In this document: positions 25,406-34,123 of the stretch, in pieces
Position numbering within the stretch: the first letter of the stretch is position 1
Layout of the letters: every line of letters starts with the position of its first letter
From: Anabaena sp. UHCC 0204
GTDB lineage: Bacteria > Cyanobacteriota > Cyanobacteriia > Cyanobacteriales > Nostocaceae
Assembly: GCF_009711975.1 (NCBI RefSeq)
Contig: NZ_VIKW01000001.1
Coordinates: forward strand, 42,546 to 106,545
Length of the DNA: 64,000 nucleotides
Reading direction: 5' to 3'
Made by a program: the position numbers and the translations under genes
The notes under the pieces: generated by a model
Databases searched by the model: none
What the model was told of the DNA's origin: nothing
What the model saw: the letters and a program-made list of their open reading frames with translations, nothing else

Positions 25406-25828
25406 CTAGAGAGTTGATATATTAGTAGCAAACATTAATTCCAATTTCACAGGATTTTTTGTGAAACCCCAACGTTGATAAAATGGCATCATCTCTGGTA
25501 AACAAAAAAGAGCTATAACTTCAACTTCTTTTAATTGGGGATGATTAATGACTTCATCTAATAATTTAGCACCAAATCCCCTTTTTCTATAATTAGGTTT
25601 AACAATTACATCATAAAGAACTGCGCGATAAACAAAATCACTCAGAACACGACAAAAACCAATTAATTGTTCTTCCTCATTTACTAAAGCAATAATAATA
25701 TCAGATGCAGCCAGCATTTTCACAACACCTTGATATGTCCTATTTTTACTCCAAAATTCATTTTTGTATAATTCCACAAGTTCAGAAATTTGGGTTTCAT
25801 TTAATTGATTAATTATTTGGTAATTCAT
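25406..25828 (-). CDS. GNAT-family N-acetyltransferase
   Basis: This 140-residue GNAT protein has the acetyl-CoA binding loop in VIVKPNYRKRGFGAKLLDEV and a C-terminal FYQRWGFTKN. It transfers an acetyl group to an unknown amine substrate and is presumably soluble. It is one of three leftward genes (PNPOx-like, GNAT, RNase HI) with gaps of 15 to 17 bp, so they may form an operon. Confidence 0.85.
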   Translation of the reverse strand: MNYQIINQLNETQISELVELYKNEFWSKNRTYQGVVKMLAASDIIIALVNEEEQLIGFCRVLSDFVYRAVLYDVIVKPNYRKRGFGAKLLDEVINHPQLKEVEVIALFCLPEMMPFYQRWGFTKNPVKLELMFATNISTL

Positions 25829-25843
25829 GCTTTTTAACTTTTA

Positions 25844-26410
25844 TTAATCACCTGGATTTTGAACTTTACTCAAAGGAGTTGATAAACCATCAATACTCAT
25901 AATATTTTTCTGCTGTTGATATTCCTTAATTCCCTCTTCCCCTTTTTTACTAGCCCAATTAACTAAAGTTTCTCTTTGTCCTTGATATTCATACAACGGA
26001 ACACCAAAACCACAAGAAGTTTGTACTCTTTCAATATCTGCAACAATAATTTGCCGCGTTCCTGGAAGAGGAGAAAATAGAGGATAGAGAGAATTCCAGT
26101 CAGGAGAATCTGGCAAAATAGTTTGTCCCTGACCGTAAAGACGGAGAATACAAGGAGGTTCTTGAAAAGCACAAAACATCAAAGTTATACGCCCATTTTC
26201 CTGCAAATGAGCCGATGTTTCATTACCACTACCTGTAACATCCAAATAACCGACTCGGTGAGGAGAGAGAATCCGAAAACTTTCTAAACCCTTGGGAGAA
26301 AGGTTAACATGGCCTGTAGAACTTAGAGGTGAAGTCCCGACAAAAAATATTTTTTGACTAATAATAAACTTTTGTAATTCTTCCGTAATCGAATCAAAAA
26401 CTTTAGCCAT
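25844..26410 (-). CDS. pyridoxamine 5'-phosphate oxidase-like FMN-binding protein
   Basis: The 188-residue protein has the split-barrel pattern of the Putative_PNPOx family: FVGTSPLSSTGHVNLSPKGL, then VGYLDVTGSGNETSAHLQEN, GRITLMFCAFQEPPCILRLY and a C-terminal CGFGVPLYEYQGQR. Family members bind FMN or related cofactors, but the true substrate is unknown and vitamin B6 synthesis is not implied. It is first in the leftward three-gene run and is divergent from the desulfhydrase gene. Confidence 0.82.
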   Translation of the reverse strand: MAKVFDSITEELQKFIISQKIFFVGTSPLSSTGHVNLSPKGLESFRILSPHRVGYLDVTGSGNETSAHLQENGRITLMFCAFQEPPCILRLYGQGQTILPDSPDWNSLYPLFSPLPGTRQIIVADIERVQTSCGFGVPLYEYQGQRETLVNWASKKGEEGIKEYQQQKNIMSIDGLSTPLSKVQNPGD

Positions 26411-26484
26411 AATCCAGGTTAATAATTTTTTTTTGCAATCTTAGTATTTTCTACTAATCTAGTAAAGTTTAACTTTTTTGGGAA

Positions 26485-27396
26485 ATGTCGTCAATTTTTT
26501 TACCTCCACCAATTCAAAAAATTAATAGTGAGATAGCAACTAACGCAGGTGTTAACTTATATATCTTACGTCTTGATCTCATGCACCCTCAAATTAACGG
26601 TAATAAATGGTTTAAATTGAAGTATAACCTAGCAGCAGCTAAAGAGAAAAATTTCTCAACCATTCTCACCTTTGGTGGTGCTTATTCTAACCATATTTAT
26701 GCCACAGCAGCAGCCGGAAATCTGTTTGGTTTCCGCACCATTGGTATAATTCGGGGTGAAGAAAATATACCCCTAAATTCTACTTTACAATTTGCAGTTG
26801 CACAGGGAATGCAATTAGTATATATTAATCGGCAAACATATAAACAACGCCATACAGAGAAATTACAAACCCAATTACAACAGCAATTTGGGGAAGTGTT
26901 TATTATTCCTGAAGGAGGTTGTAACTTAAATGGTATGCGTGGTTGTATAGAGATATTAGCAACAATTAAAGAATTTAATACTGTCTGTTTAGCTTGCGGT
27001 ACAGGAACAACATTAGCAGGAATGACACTATCATTAAATCAAAACCAAAAAATGATTGGTTTTCCTGTCTTAAAAGGTGGTAATTTTCTTCAGGAAGATA
27101 TCAACAACTTACTAAAAAATTATCTAGCTTCTGACTTACCAAAACCTGTTAATTCTCCTGCACCTTGGGAATTAATTTGTAACTATCATTTTGGTGGATA
27201 TGCTAAAATAAACAATGAATTAAAGCTATTTTGTCAAAATTTCCAAGAACAACATGACATACCTTTAGATTATGTATATACCGGAAAAATGTTTTATGGA
27301 GTCATGGATTTAATAACACAAGGTTATTTCCAGTCGGAATCTTTACTTTTAGTACATACCGGCGGATTACAGGGGAATATCGGATTTACAAATTAG
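26485..27396 (+). CDS. D-cysteine desulfhydrase / ACC deaminase family PLP enzyme
   Basis: This 303-residue fold-type II PLP enzyme has the lysine block INGNKWFKLKYNLAAAKEK, the phosphate/substrate loop FGGAYSNHIYATAAAG, PEGGCNLNGMRGC, the glycine loop ACGTGTTLAGM, and a C-terminal VHTGGLQGNIGF. The family includes D-cysteine desulfhydrase and 1-aminocyclopropane-1-carboxylate deaminase; the sequence alone does not separate them, though desulfhydrase is the commoner activity. It is read from ATG 26485. A terminator follows at 27432. Confidence 0.85.
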   Translation: MSSIFLPPPIQKINSEIATNAGVNLYILRLDLMHPQINGNKWFKLKYNLAAAKEKNFSTILTFGGAYSNHIYATAAAGNLFGFRTIGIIRGEENIPLNSTLQFAVAQGMQLVYINRQTYKQRHTEKLQTQLQQQFGEVFIIPEGGCNLNGMRGCIEILATIKEFNTVCLACGTGTTLAGMTLSLNQNQKMIGFPVLKGGNFLQEDINNLLKNYLASDLPKPVNSPAPWELICNYHFGGYAKINNELKLFCQNFQEQHDIPLDYVYTGKMFYGVMDLITQGYFQSESLLLVHTGGLQGNIGFTN

Positions 27397-27431
27397 TAGA
27401 TTGGGTAAAAGACAACATTATCAATAATTTT

Positions 27432-27466
27432 GTTGGGTTTCCTTCCTTAACCCAACCTACTTTTTT
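27432..27466 (+). terminator. rho-independent terminator after the PLP-enzyme gene
   Basis: The arms GTTGGGTT (27432-27439) and AACCCAAC (27449-27456) are followed by CTAC and six T. Confidence 0.75.
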
Positions 27467-27545
27467 GAATTAATTTATTTGATATTGCTGATAGCCATAT
27501 TAAAGTATGAAATTGAAAAATTCTTACTCTCTGAGACTCTGCGAC

Positions 27546-27585
27546 GGCAGTCACTCATGGGGGAAACCCCCAAGACCGCGCTGCC
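27546..27585. repeat. nested hairpin repeat element
   Basis: The core is TGGGGG-AAA-CCCCCA (27558-27572), flanked by GGCAG and CTGCC. It is embedded in ACTCTGCGAC and CGCCTCTGCGTGAG, which belong to the CGCAGAG repeat family. Such elements are dispersed in Nostocales genomes. Confidence 0.7.
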
Positions 27586-27614
27586 TCGCCTCTGCGTGAG
27601 GTAAAATCATATTC

Positions 27615-28262
27615 TTAATCAGCAATGCCATTTATTTTCACTCCAATTAATAACGCCATTTCCAACCATTTCCAGTAACAGTCAACATCAGTAAAACCTA
27701 TTTTTCTTAACCAATCTAGTTGTGTTTCTACATCTAAAAGTTTATTTGACGGGTCGTCTTTTGCTACTTCCATATCAATAGCTTTTAAAAAACGTTCGTG
27801 TAGTTCTGGTGTTGGAGAAGATACGTGTTCTAAATTGCAGAAAATACCACCAGGTTCGAGAAGTTGGTAAATTTCTGTATATAAATCAAATTTGCGTTCG
27901 TGGGTAAGATGATGAATCGCAAAACTGGAAACTATTGCATCAAATAAACCTAAATTTGGTAAAGGTTCATCTAAATTATGTTCTATTATTTCTACTGTTT
28001 TATCTTCAGCAAAGCGAGTTTTTACTAATTCCAACATAGTGGGAGAAAAGTCAATAGCTATGCTTTGCATTTGGGGACGTTCAATTTTGAGTAATGCGAG
28101 TAATCTTCCGTCTCCAGTTCCTAAGTCAAGAATGCGTTTAACGTTTTTGGGAACTTGTGATAATAAAACAGCCTCTCCTTCCGTGCGGTGAGGTATTTTA
28201 TCTGCTTTTCCCAAATAACGCAAAGCGTGTTCGGGAGATGTCCACAGGTTGACGTTATTCAT
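27615..28262 (-). CDS. SAM-dependent methyltransferase
   Basis: This 215-residue class I methyltransferase has motif I RILDLGTGDGRLLALL, an acidic end of strand 2 (SIAIDFSPTMLEL), motif around LFDAIVSSFAIHHLTHERKF and YQLLEPGGIFCNLEHV. The substrate is unknown. ATG 28262 has a ribosome site (AAGGA, 7 nt). The small gene at 28282 lies 19 bp upstream on the same strand and is probably cotranscribed. Confidence 0.83.
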   Translation of the reverse strand: MNNVNLWTSPEHALRYLGKADKIPHRTEGEAVLLSQVPKNVKRILDLGTGDGRLLALLKIERPQMQSIAIDFSPTMLELVKTRFAEDKTVEIIEHNLDEPLPNLGLFDAIVSSFAIHHLTHERKFDLYTEIYQLLEPGGIFCNLEHVSSPTPELHERFLKAIDMEVAKDDPSNKLLDVETQLDWLRKIGFTDVDCYWKWLEMALLIGVKINGIAD

Positions 28263-28281
28263 GAAGTTATCCTTATCTAAA

Positions 28282-28542
28282 TTAAGCGTGTAAATTGGCT
28301 TGTTCTTGTAACCAAGAATCTACAGGTTGTCCATCTTTGCGTTTGAGTTCTATTTCTATTACCATTACTTCTTTAGAACCTGGAGGTGCGGGTTTTTTAT
28401 GAAAGAGAATATCATAATCTAAAGGGTTTTGATTATGTTCTTTTAACCAATCTTGAACTTTAGTAAGTGCAAAAAATGATTGTCCTTGTGCAAACATTTG
28501 GGTAATTTGCATTTGTAAGGTGTAAGGATTGATGCGACTCAT
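28282..28542 (-). CDS. small conserved-looking protein upstream of the methyltransferase
   Basis: I do not recognise this 86-residue soluble protein. It has two helical parts (PYTLQMQITQMFAQGQSFFA and ALTKVQDWLKEHNQ) followed by a strand-rich segment VMVIEIELKRKDGQPVDSW and a short helix. The order looks like a compact alpha-beta domain. It is read from ATG 28542, is divergent from the peptidase gene, and probably shares a transcript with the methyltransferase. Confidence 0.65.
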   Translation of the reverse strand: MSRINPYTLQMQITQMFAQGQSFFALTKVQDWLKEHNQNPLDYDILFHKKPAPPGSKEVMVIEIELKRKDGQPVDSWLQEQANLHA

Positions 28543-28645
28543 TTTTTGATAACTCCTGTGTATGGTTATAGAGAGAGAATGATGGATTTGATGAGTAGAT
28601 TATAAATTATAATCACATAATTAACCTAAATACAAGAACCTAAAA

Positions 28646-29317
28646 ATGAGCCAAACTGCAATAAATCTGATTGCTATATCTGTGTTTTTGATGACTTTTT
28701 CCAGTTTATTAGGACCATTAATCCATCTTTCACCAACAATACCAGCTTTAGCTACGGTGACGTTTTTGGGAATTGCGACTTTGGATAATTTCAGTTTTGA
28801 AGGAAAGGGAGGAACGATAGTATTAGACGTGGTGGCGCGATTTTCTCCAGAATATCGAGAAAGAATTATACATCATGAAGCCGGTCATTTTTTAGTAGCG
28901 CACCTATTAGGAATTCCTGTGACTGGCTACACCCTCAGCGCCTGGGAAGCTTGGAAAAAAGGACAACCAGGACAAGGTGGGGTAACTTTAGAAGATAGCG
29001 AGTTAGCAGCGCAATTAGAAACGGGAAAAATTAGCGCCCATAAGTTAGATCGTTATTGTAATATTTGGATGGCGGGAATTGCTGCGGAAACTTTAGTTTT
29101 TAACTCTGCTGAAGGTGGAAATGATGATAAAAGTAAGTTAAGAGAAATTTTGCAAGTTATCGGTTTTACTGGAGAAATGTATCAGCAAAAAGAAAGGTTT
29201 CATCTTCTCCAGTCTAAAAATCTCATTCAGGAAAATTGGTCAAGTTATGAAGCTTTAGTTATAGCTATGAAAAATCGGGCTTCTGTAGCTGAATGTCAAC
29301 AGGTTATTCTTAGCTAA
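28646..29317 (+). CDS. M41-like metallopeptidase domain protein without AAA domain
   Basis: Two N-terminal membrane segments (about 5-25 and 30-50) precede an FtsH-like peptidase domain. The zinc motif HEAGH is in RIIHHEAGHFLVAHLLGIPV, then GYTLSAWEAW, a GGVTLEDSEL segment and the helical part DRYCNIWMAGIAAETLVF. The AAA+ ATPase module of FtsH is absent and the length (223) shows it is not a broken ftsH 3' end. Stand-alone M41-like membrane proteins are known in cyanobacteria and plastids. The gene converges with the diguanylate cyclase and overlaps it by 4 bp. Confidence 0.8.
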   Translation: MSQTAINLIAISVFLMTFSSLLGPLIHLSPTIPALATVTFLGIATLDNFSFEGKGGTIVLDVVARFSPEYRERIIHHEAGHFLVAHLLGIPVTGYTLSAWEAWKKGQPGQGGVTLEDSELAAQLETGKISAHKLDRYCNIWMAGIAAETLVFNSAEGGNDDKSKLREILQVIGFTGEMYQQKERFHLLQSKNLIQENWSSYEALVIAMKNRASVAECQQVILS

Positions 29318-30339
29318 GAAGAAACAGTATGTAAATGGCAAATATGATGGTGGTAATCCCAATTTACCACTTTATTTCTGCCAGTTGCTTTGGCTTCTAA
29401 TAAGCATTGATCAGCACGATATAATAAACTTATACCATTTCCGTCATCTTCGGTTTCTAGAGTCGCTACACCTAGACTAATGGTGATATTAATAGATAGT
29501 TTATTGTTAATTACAAATGAGTTTTCTTCAACTACTCTATTGAGACGACTACTTATATTTAGTGCTTCTTGAATGTTAGTATTAGTCAACAAAATGACGA
29601 ATTCTTCTCCACCATAGCGGAAAGGAATATCTTGCGATCGCAGATTATTTTTGAGTCGCTGACATAGTAATTGTAACAGGCGATCGCCTACTAAATGCCC
29701 ATGAGTATCATTAACTTTTTTGAAAAAGTCTACATCTAAGATAATCAAACTAAAAGGATCTTTTAAAGTTCTAGCTTGTTTAACTTGTTTAGGTAAATCC
29801 CATTCTAAAGCGCGGCGATTATTTAATTCTGTTAATGAATCAGCTAAAGCGATCGCAGATAATAACGCATTTTTATCCAACAAATCTCGATATTTCTGAG
29901 CTTTCCGTAAACCAACCGTAAACTGAGCTATAATTATTTGATAATTAGCTGCTAAATTTGCTAAACTATAAGTAGTTTGATCTTCAGGAATTTGCCAAAT
30001 ATAAGCATCAGCACCTTGTTCTAATGCAGCCGCATTTACTAATAATTCCCATTCCCAATTTTCCTGACTTCTCTGAAAAAGTAACTCAGGACGATCCTCA
30101 AATAAAATGCAGTATATATAAGATAACTTAGTTTGTTCTTTCAACCAAAAACATAGCTCTAAACTTCCCACTAAACTCGCTTGGACTAAAATTATATCAG
30201 TCGGTGTAATTTGAATATGTGACTGAACATAATTGAGATCGTCAATAATATCTATATTAAAGATACTCGCATCAAGAATCTGATCTGGAAGTGTAGCCAG
30301 AAAATCATTACTTCCAAAAACCAAGATTGAACTTTTCAT
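29314..30339 (-). CDS. diguanylate cyclase (GGDEF) with degenerate receiver-like N-terminus
   Basis: The C-terminal GGDEF domain carries the active-site GGEEF (243-247) in RYGGEEFVIL, with an RSQD inhibitory I-site exactly five residues before it, so c-di-GMP synthesis with product feedback is expected. The first 125 residues look like a receiver domain (SSILVFGSNDFLATLPDQIL, then TDIILVQASLVGSLEL), but without a clear acidic pocket and phospho-Asp triad. A linker helix follows. It is probably soluble. It stands alone on the minus strand, with a long gene-free region upstream. Confidence 0.85.
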   Translation of the reverse strand: MKSSILVFGSNDFLATLPDQILDASIFNIDIIDDLNYVQSHIQITPTDIILVQASLVGSLELCFWLKEQTKLSYIYCILFEDRPELLFQRSQENWEWELLVNAAALEQGADAYIWQIPEDQTTYSLANLAANYQIIIAQFTVGLRKAQKYRDLLDKNALLSAIALADSLTELNNRRALEWDLPKQVKQARTLKDPFSLIILDVDFFKKVNDTHGHLVGDRLLQLLCQRLKNNLRSQDIPFRYGGEEFVILLTNTNIQEALNISSRLNRVVEENSFVINNKLSINITISLGVATLETEDDGNGISLLYRADQCLLEAKATGRNKVVNWDYHHHICHLHTVSS

Positions 30340-30599
30340 TGTTTTCCATGTTCCATATTTCTAAGTTAAATAAACTATTTTCCACCAATAGCTTTGTCTA
30401 ACTATTTTTGACAAGCATCAAGAGGATTTCTGCTGTTTTATTCACAAATTGTTAAGTTCTATACTATTTACTGTCTGATTTTTGTCCTTGACTTTCCAAT
30501 GGTAAAAATACGGAATAATATCTTTGCCTAAATAAAGATATATTGCCAAAATTTAAGTTTTGTAAATAAAAATGTTAAAAAACGTGAAGAAAGAAAGGA

Positions 30600-30725
30600 A
30601 TTTTCTTATTTTAAGAGTTGCTTAACAACTGAATTGTCAAAGCCTTTCGACTACTGGCTTTGTGCAAACAGTAGTCATCTAAAATTAGGTAGTAGATGAT
30701 CTAATGTGATAAGAGTTTTTTGTTT
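30600..30725 (+). ncRNA. candidate small structured RNA
   Basis: Three hairpins follow one another: AGTTG/CAACT (30616-30630), GACTACTG/CAGTAGTC (30649-30676) and TCATCTA/TAGATGA (30675-30699). Six T follow at 30716-30721. Neither flanking gene explains them. The strand is inferred from the T-run. I do not recognise a known RNA family. Confidence 0.35.
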
Positions 30726-30980
30726 ATCCTTTATTTGTATCTTTATTCGTACACCTATACCGTTTTTTCACAAGTATTTCTTAATAATTCCATCTCAATA
30801 TTTTCTCTGTCAGCGTTGGTATTAAAATCAAATAAAGCCATCAGTAATCAATAATTTGCTTGATATCGGGCTTTTTAGCCCACATTCCCCAAAACTCAGA
30901 CAGGTAATAAATAATAACTTTAAGCGTTGCTATGTAAAAGCAGGAATAAACTTAACGCATAGACGCAAAACAGAACGGAA

Positions 30981-31008
30981 GTAGGGGTAATTCATGAATT
31001 ACCCCTAC
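30981..31008. repeat. perfect 28-bp palindrome
   Basis: The left half GTAGGGGTAATTCA is followed directly by its exact reverse complement. It is probably a dispersed palindromic repeat rather than an operator, given the TAGGGG edge shared with other repeats here. Confidence 0.8.
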
Positions 31009-31042
31009 GCAAGAATCTAAATTCAAGACTTGGTATTTTTGG

Positions 31043-31140
31043 AATTGGTGTTGCTGAGTGAAAGTATGAATTTGTTTTACGCAGAGGCTTAAAAAGAAAG
31101 AGTTTGAAAGTTTATATCTAAATTCAGCAACGCCGAATTT
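31043..31140. repeat. composite repeat with terminal inverted repeats
   Basis: AATTGGTGTTGCTGAGT at the left and the inverted AATTCAGCAACGCCGAATT at the right match over most positions and flank a TTACGCAGAGGC core. It looks like a non-coding MITE-like repeat of about 98 bp. Confidence 0.55.
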
Positions 31141-31210
31141 TACTAATCACCAATTAGCAGCCTAAACTAGATAACTAGCAACTTAATTTATTATTTTTTT
31201 GTAAACTCTC

Positions 31211-33853
31211 ATGTCTTCAACTTCCCAGTATCTTAGCGGTAACGATATTCGCCAAATATTTCTTGATTTCTACACGCAAAGGGGACACCAACCGCTTCCG
31301 AGTGCTTCCCTTGTTCCTGAAGATCCTACGGTGTTGCTAACTATTGCCGGAATGTTACCATTTAAGCCGATATTCCTGGGACAACGCACATCAGAATTTA
31401 AACGCGCTACGACTTCGCAAAAATGTATTCGTACCAATGATATCGAAAATGTGGGACGGACTAAACGCCATCATACATTTTTTGAAATGTTGGGTAATTT
31501 TAGCTTTGGTGATTATTTTAAACCACAGGCGATCGCATGGGGTTGGGAATTATCCACCCAAGTCTTTGGTTTTTCTCCTCAAAATCTCGTTGTTAGCGTC
31601 TTTGAAGACGACGACGAAGCTTTTACCATCTGGCGCGATACCATTGGTGTAAGCGAAAAACGTATTAAGCGCATGGGTGCAGATGATAACTTCTGGGTAT
31701 CAGGAATTACTGGACCCTGTGGACCATGTTCAGAAATTTATTATGATTTTCATCCAGAATTAGGTGAAGACAACATTGATTTAGAAGATGATTCCCGGTT
31801 TATCGAGTTTTATAACTTGGTATTTATGCAATATAATCGGGACACGGCTGGGAATTTAACGCCGTTGCAAAATAAGAATATTGACACAGGAATGGGTTTG
31901 GAAAGAATGGCGCAAATTCTCCAAAAAGTTCCTAATAATTATGAAACGGATTTGATTTTTCCGATTATTGAAACTGCGGCAAAAATTGCGAAAATTGATT
32001 ATCATCAAAGTGATGAAAATACAAAAGTTTCTTTAAAAGTAATTGGTGATCATGTGCGTTCTGTTGTTCACATGATAGCCGATGAAATTCGCGCTTCTAA
32101 TGTTGGTAGAGGTTACGTTTTACGGCGGTTAATTCGTCGCGTTGTTAGACATGGGAGATTAATCGGAATTTCTGGGGAATTTATGAACCAAGTTGCAGAC
32201 ACAGCAATTTCTCTTTCTGAATCAATTTATCCTAATTTGCGACAAAGAGAAGCTGCTATTAAAGCTGAGTTACAACGAGAAGAAGTAAATTTCTTAAAAA
32301 CTTTAGATAGAGGAGAAAAGCTATTAGCTGAAATTATCCAAGAGGTAAAACAAAAAGGACAAACTTCTATTAGTGGAGAAAGTGCTTTTACTCTCTATGA
32401 TACCTACGGTTTCCCATTAGAATTAACCCAAGAAGTTGCAGAGGAAAATAACATTACTGTTGATGTTGATGGTTTCAATGCAGAAATGCAAAAACAGGTA
32501 GAACGCGCAAAAGCTGCACACGAAACCATTGATTTAACTGTACAAGGTTCTTTAGATAAACTTGCAGAACATATTCACTCTACAGAATTTATTGGTTATA
32601 CCCAATTAACCACAACTGCAAAAATAGAAGTTTTATTAGTTGCTGGTATTTCTGAAGAAGCAGCAGAAGCAGGAACAGAAGTACAAATTGTTTTAGACAA
32701 AACTCCATTTTACGCTGAATCAGGTGGACAAATCGGAGATAAAGGATATATTTCCGGTGATGGAATTTTAATCAGAATAGAAGATGTGAAAAAAGAATCT
32801 GATTTCTTTATTCATTTTGGACGAATTGAAAGAGGGACAATTAGAATTGGTGATGAAATTACCGCCCAAATTGATACCGCTTGTCGTCGTCGCGCTCAAG
32901 CTAATCATACAGCAACTCATTTATTACAAGCTGCTTTAAAGAAAGTTGTTGATGAGGGAATTTCTCAAGCTGGTTCTTTAGTTTCTTTTGATAGATTGCG
33001 ATTTGATTTTAACTGTCCCCGCGCTTTAATTGCTGAAGAAGTTATCCAAATTGAAGAATTAGTAAATAGTTGGATTTCTGAAGCACATTCTGCAAATATT
33101 GAAGTATTACCTTTAGCAGAAGCAAAAGCTAAAGGTGCAGTAGCGATGTTTGGAGAAAAATACGGTGATGAAGTGCGCGTGATTGATTTCCCTGGAGTTT
33201 CGATGGAATTATGTGGGGGAACTCATGTTAATAATACTGCGGAAATTGGCGTTTTCAAAATAATTTCTGAAGCCGGAGTTTCTTCAGGAGTGAGAAGAAT
33301 AGAAGCGGTTTCTGGGGCTGCGGTATTGGATTATTTGAATGTACGTGATAAAGTGGTTAAAGATTTGAGCGATCGCTTTAAAGTCAAACCCGAAGAAATA
33401 CCCGACAGAATCACAACTTTACAAACCGAACTCCGCAACAACGAAAAAGAAATTCAAAGTCTAAAATCACAAATAGCAATAGTTAAATCTGACAGTTTAT
33501 TAGAAACTGCGAAAACCGTAGGAGAACATCAAATCATTGTCGCCCAAATGGAAGATGTTGACGCAGAATCATTAAAATCTGCTGCGGAAAGATTACTGCA
33601 AAAAATCGGTAATGGTGCTGTAGTTTTAGGTTCTATTCCCGAAGCAGGAAAAGTAAGTATTGTTGCTGCTTTTAGTTCTGAAGTGAATAAAAAAGGTGTA
33701 CAAGCAGGAAAATTTGTCGGAACTATAGCGAAAATTTGTGGTGGTGGTGGTGGTGGAAAACCCAATTTAGCGCAAGCTGGGGGACGTGACGCAACCAAAT
33801 TACCAGAAGCTTTAGAAACTGCGAAAAGTGATTTGTTAGCAGCATTAAAATAG
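31211..33853 (+). CDS. alaS: alanyl-tRNA synthetase
   Basis: AlaRS charges tRNA-Ala. The 880-residue protein has the class II core (FLDFYTQRGHQPLPSASLVP, then EMLGNFSFGDYFK and DTGMGLERMAQILQ), the editing domain with HTATHLL and CGGTHV zinc-binding motifs, and the C-terminal C-Ala domain with GGGGGGKPNLAQAGG. The length is normal. ATG 31211 gives the standard opening. A bidirectional hairpin separates it from the convergent hicB gene. Confidence 0.97.
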   Translation: MSSTSQYLSGNDIRQIFLDFYTQRGHQPLPSASLVPEDPTVLLTIAGMLPFKPIFLGQRTSEFKRATTSQKCIRTNDIENVGRTKRHHTFFEMLGNFSFGDYFKPQAIAWGWELSTQVFGFSPQNLVVSVFEDDDEAFTIWRDTIGVSEKRIKRMGADDNFWVSGITGPCGPCSEIYYDFHPELGEDNIDLEDDSRFIEFYNLVFMQYNRDTAGNLTPLQNKNIDTGMGLERMAQILQKVPNNYETDLIFPIIETAAKIAKIDYHQSDENTKVSLKVIGDHVRSVVHMIADEIRASNVGRGYVLRRLIRRVVRHGRLIGISGEFMNQVADTAISLSESIYPNLRQREAAIKAELQREEVNFLKTLDRGEKLLAEIIQEVKQKGQTSISGESAFTLYDTYGFPLELTQEVAEENNITVDVDGFNAEMQKQVERAKAAHETIDLTVQGSLDKLAEHIHSTEFIGYTQLTTTAKIEVLLVAGISEEAAEAGTEVQIVLDKTPFYAESGGQIGDKGYISGDGILIRIEDVKKESDFFIHFGRIERGTIRIGDEITAQIDTACRRRAQANHTATHLLQAALKKVVDEGISQAGSLVSFDRLRFDFNCPRALIAEEVIQIEELVNSWISEAHSANIEVLPLAEAKAKGAVAMFGEKYGDEVRVIDFPGVSMELCGGTHVNNTAEIGVFKIISEAGVSSGVRRIEAVSGAAVLDYLNVRDKVVKDLSDRFKVKPEEIPDRITTLQTELRNNEKEIQSLKSQIAIVKSDSLLETAKTVGEHQIIVAQMEDVDAESLKSAAERLLQKIGNGAVVLGSIPEAGKVSIVAAFSSEVNKKGVQAGKFVGTIAKICGGGGGGKPNLAQAGGRDATKLPEALETAKSDLLAALK

Positions 33854-33860
33854 GATTTAG

Positions 33861-33889
33861 ATCCCCGATTTTTTAAAGAAGTCGGGGAT
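33861..33889. terminator. hairpin between convergent alaS and hicB
   Basis: The arms ATCCCCGA and TCGGGGAT flank a T/A-rich loop. Related hairpins occur at 59165-59198, 59919-59946 and 62667-62717. It probably works as a terminator for alaS. Confidence 0.6.
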
Positions 33890-33895
33890 TTGAGT

Positions 33896-34123
33896 TTATA
33901 TTGTCACTGCAACTTTACCAACTTCTGTAGAAGGTTTAGGTATAGGTTTTCCATCTTCTTTTAACACTTCCAAATACAATTCTATCGCTTCTTTAATATT
34001 TTCCTGTACTTCTGCTAAAGTATCCCCAATGCTGATACAACCAGGTAAGTCAGGAACATAAGCACCCCAGTTGGTTTCACCACGTTCATAAATTACTGTG
34101 TACTCAATAATTATTACTTTCAT
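33896..34123 (-). CDS. hicB: HicB-like antitoxin, no HicA
   Basis: The 75-residue protein has the HicB fold pattern: YTVIYERGETNWGAYVPDLP, then GCISIGDTLAEVQENIKEAI and ELYLEVLKEDGKPIPKPS. HicB normally neutralises the HicA mRNA interferase encoded beside it. No HicA-like frame is present on either side. Its ATG overlaps the hsdM stop (ATGA), so its translation is coupled to the methyltransferase. The C-terminal DNA-binding region of longer HicB proteins is lacking. Confidence 0.85.
   Translation of the reverse strand: MKVIIIEYTVIYERGETNWGAYVPDLPGCISIGDTLAEVQENIKEAIELYLEVLKEDGKPIPKPSTEVGKVAVTI

Larger units (their letters stand above)
30340..31210. other. 871-bp gene-free region with hairpins and repeats upstream of alaS
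   Basis: No protein gene is visible. It contains three consecutive inverted repeats (30616-30699) followed by a T-run, a GGGCT/AGCCC hairpin (30868-30881), a perfect 28-bp palindrome (30981-31008), and a composite repeat (31043-31140). The promoters of alaS and the diguanylate cyclase gene must lie here. Confidence 0.7.

Noticed and set aside
30340..31210. tRNA or rRNA in the long gene-free region
   Set aside because: No T-arm or cloverleaf pattern was seen by eye here or in other intergenic regions.
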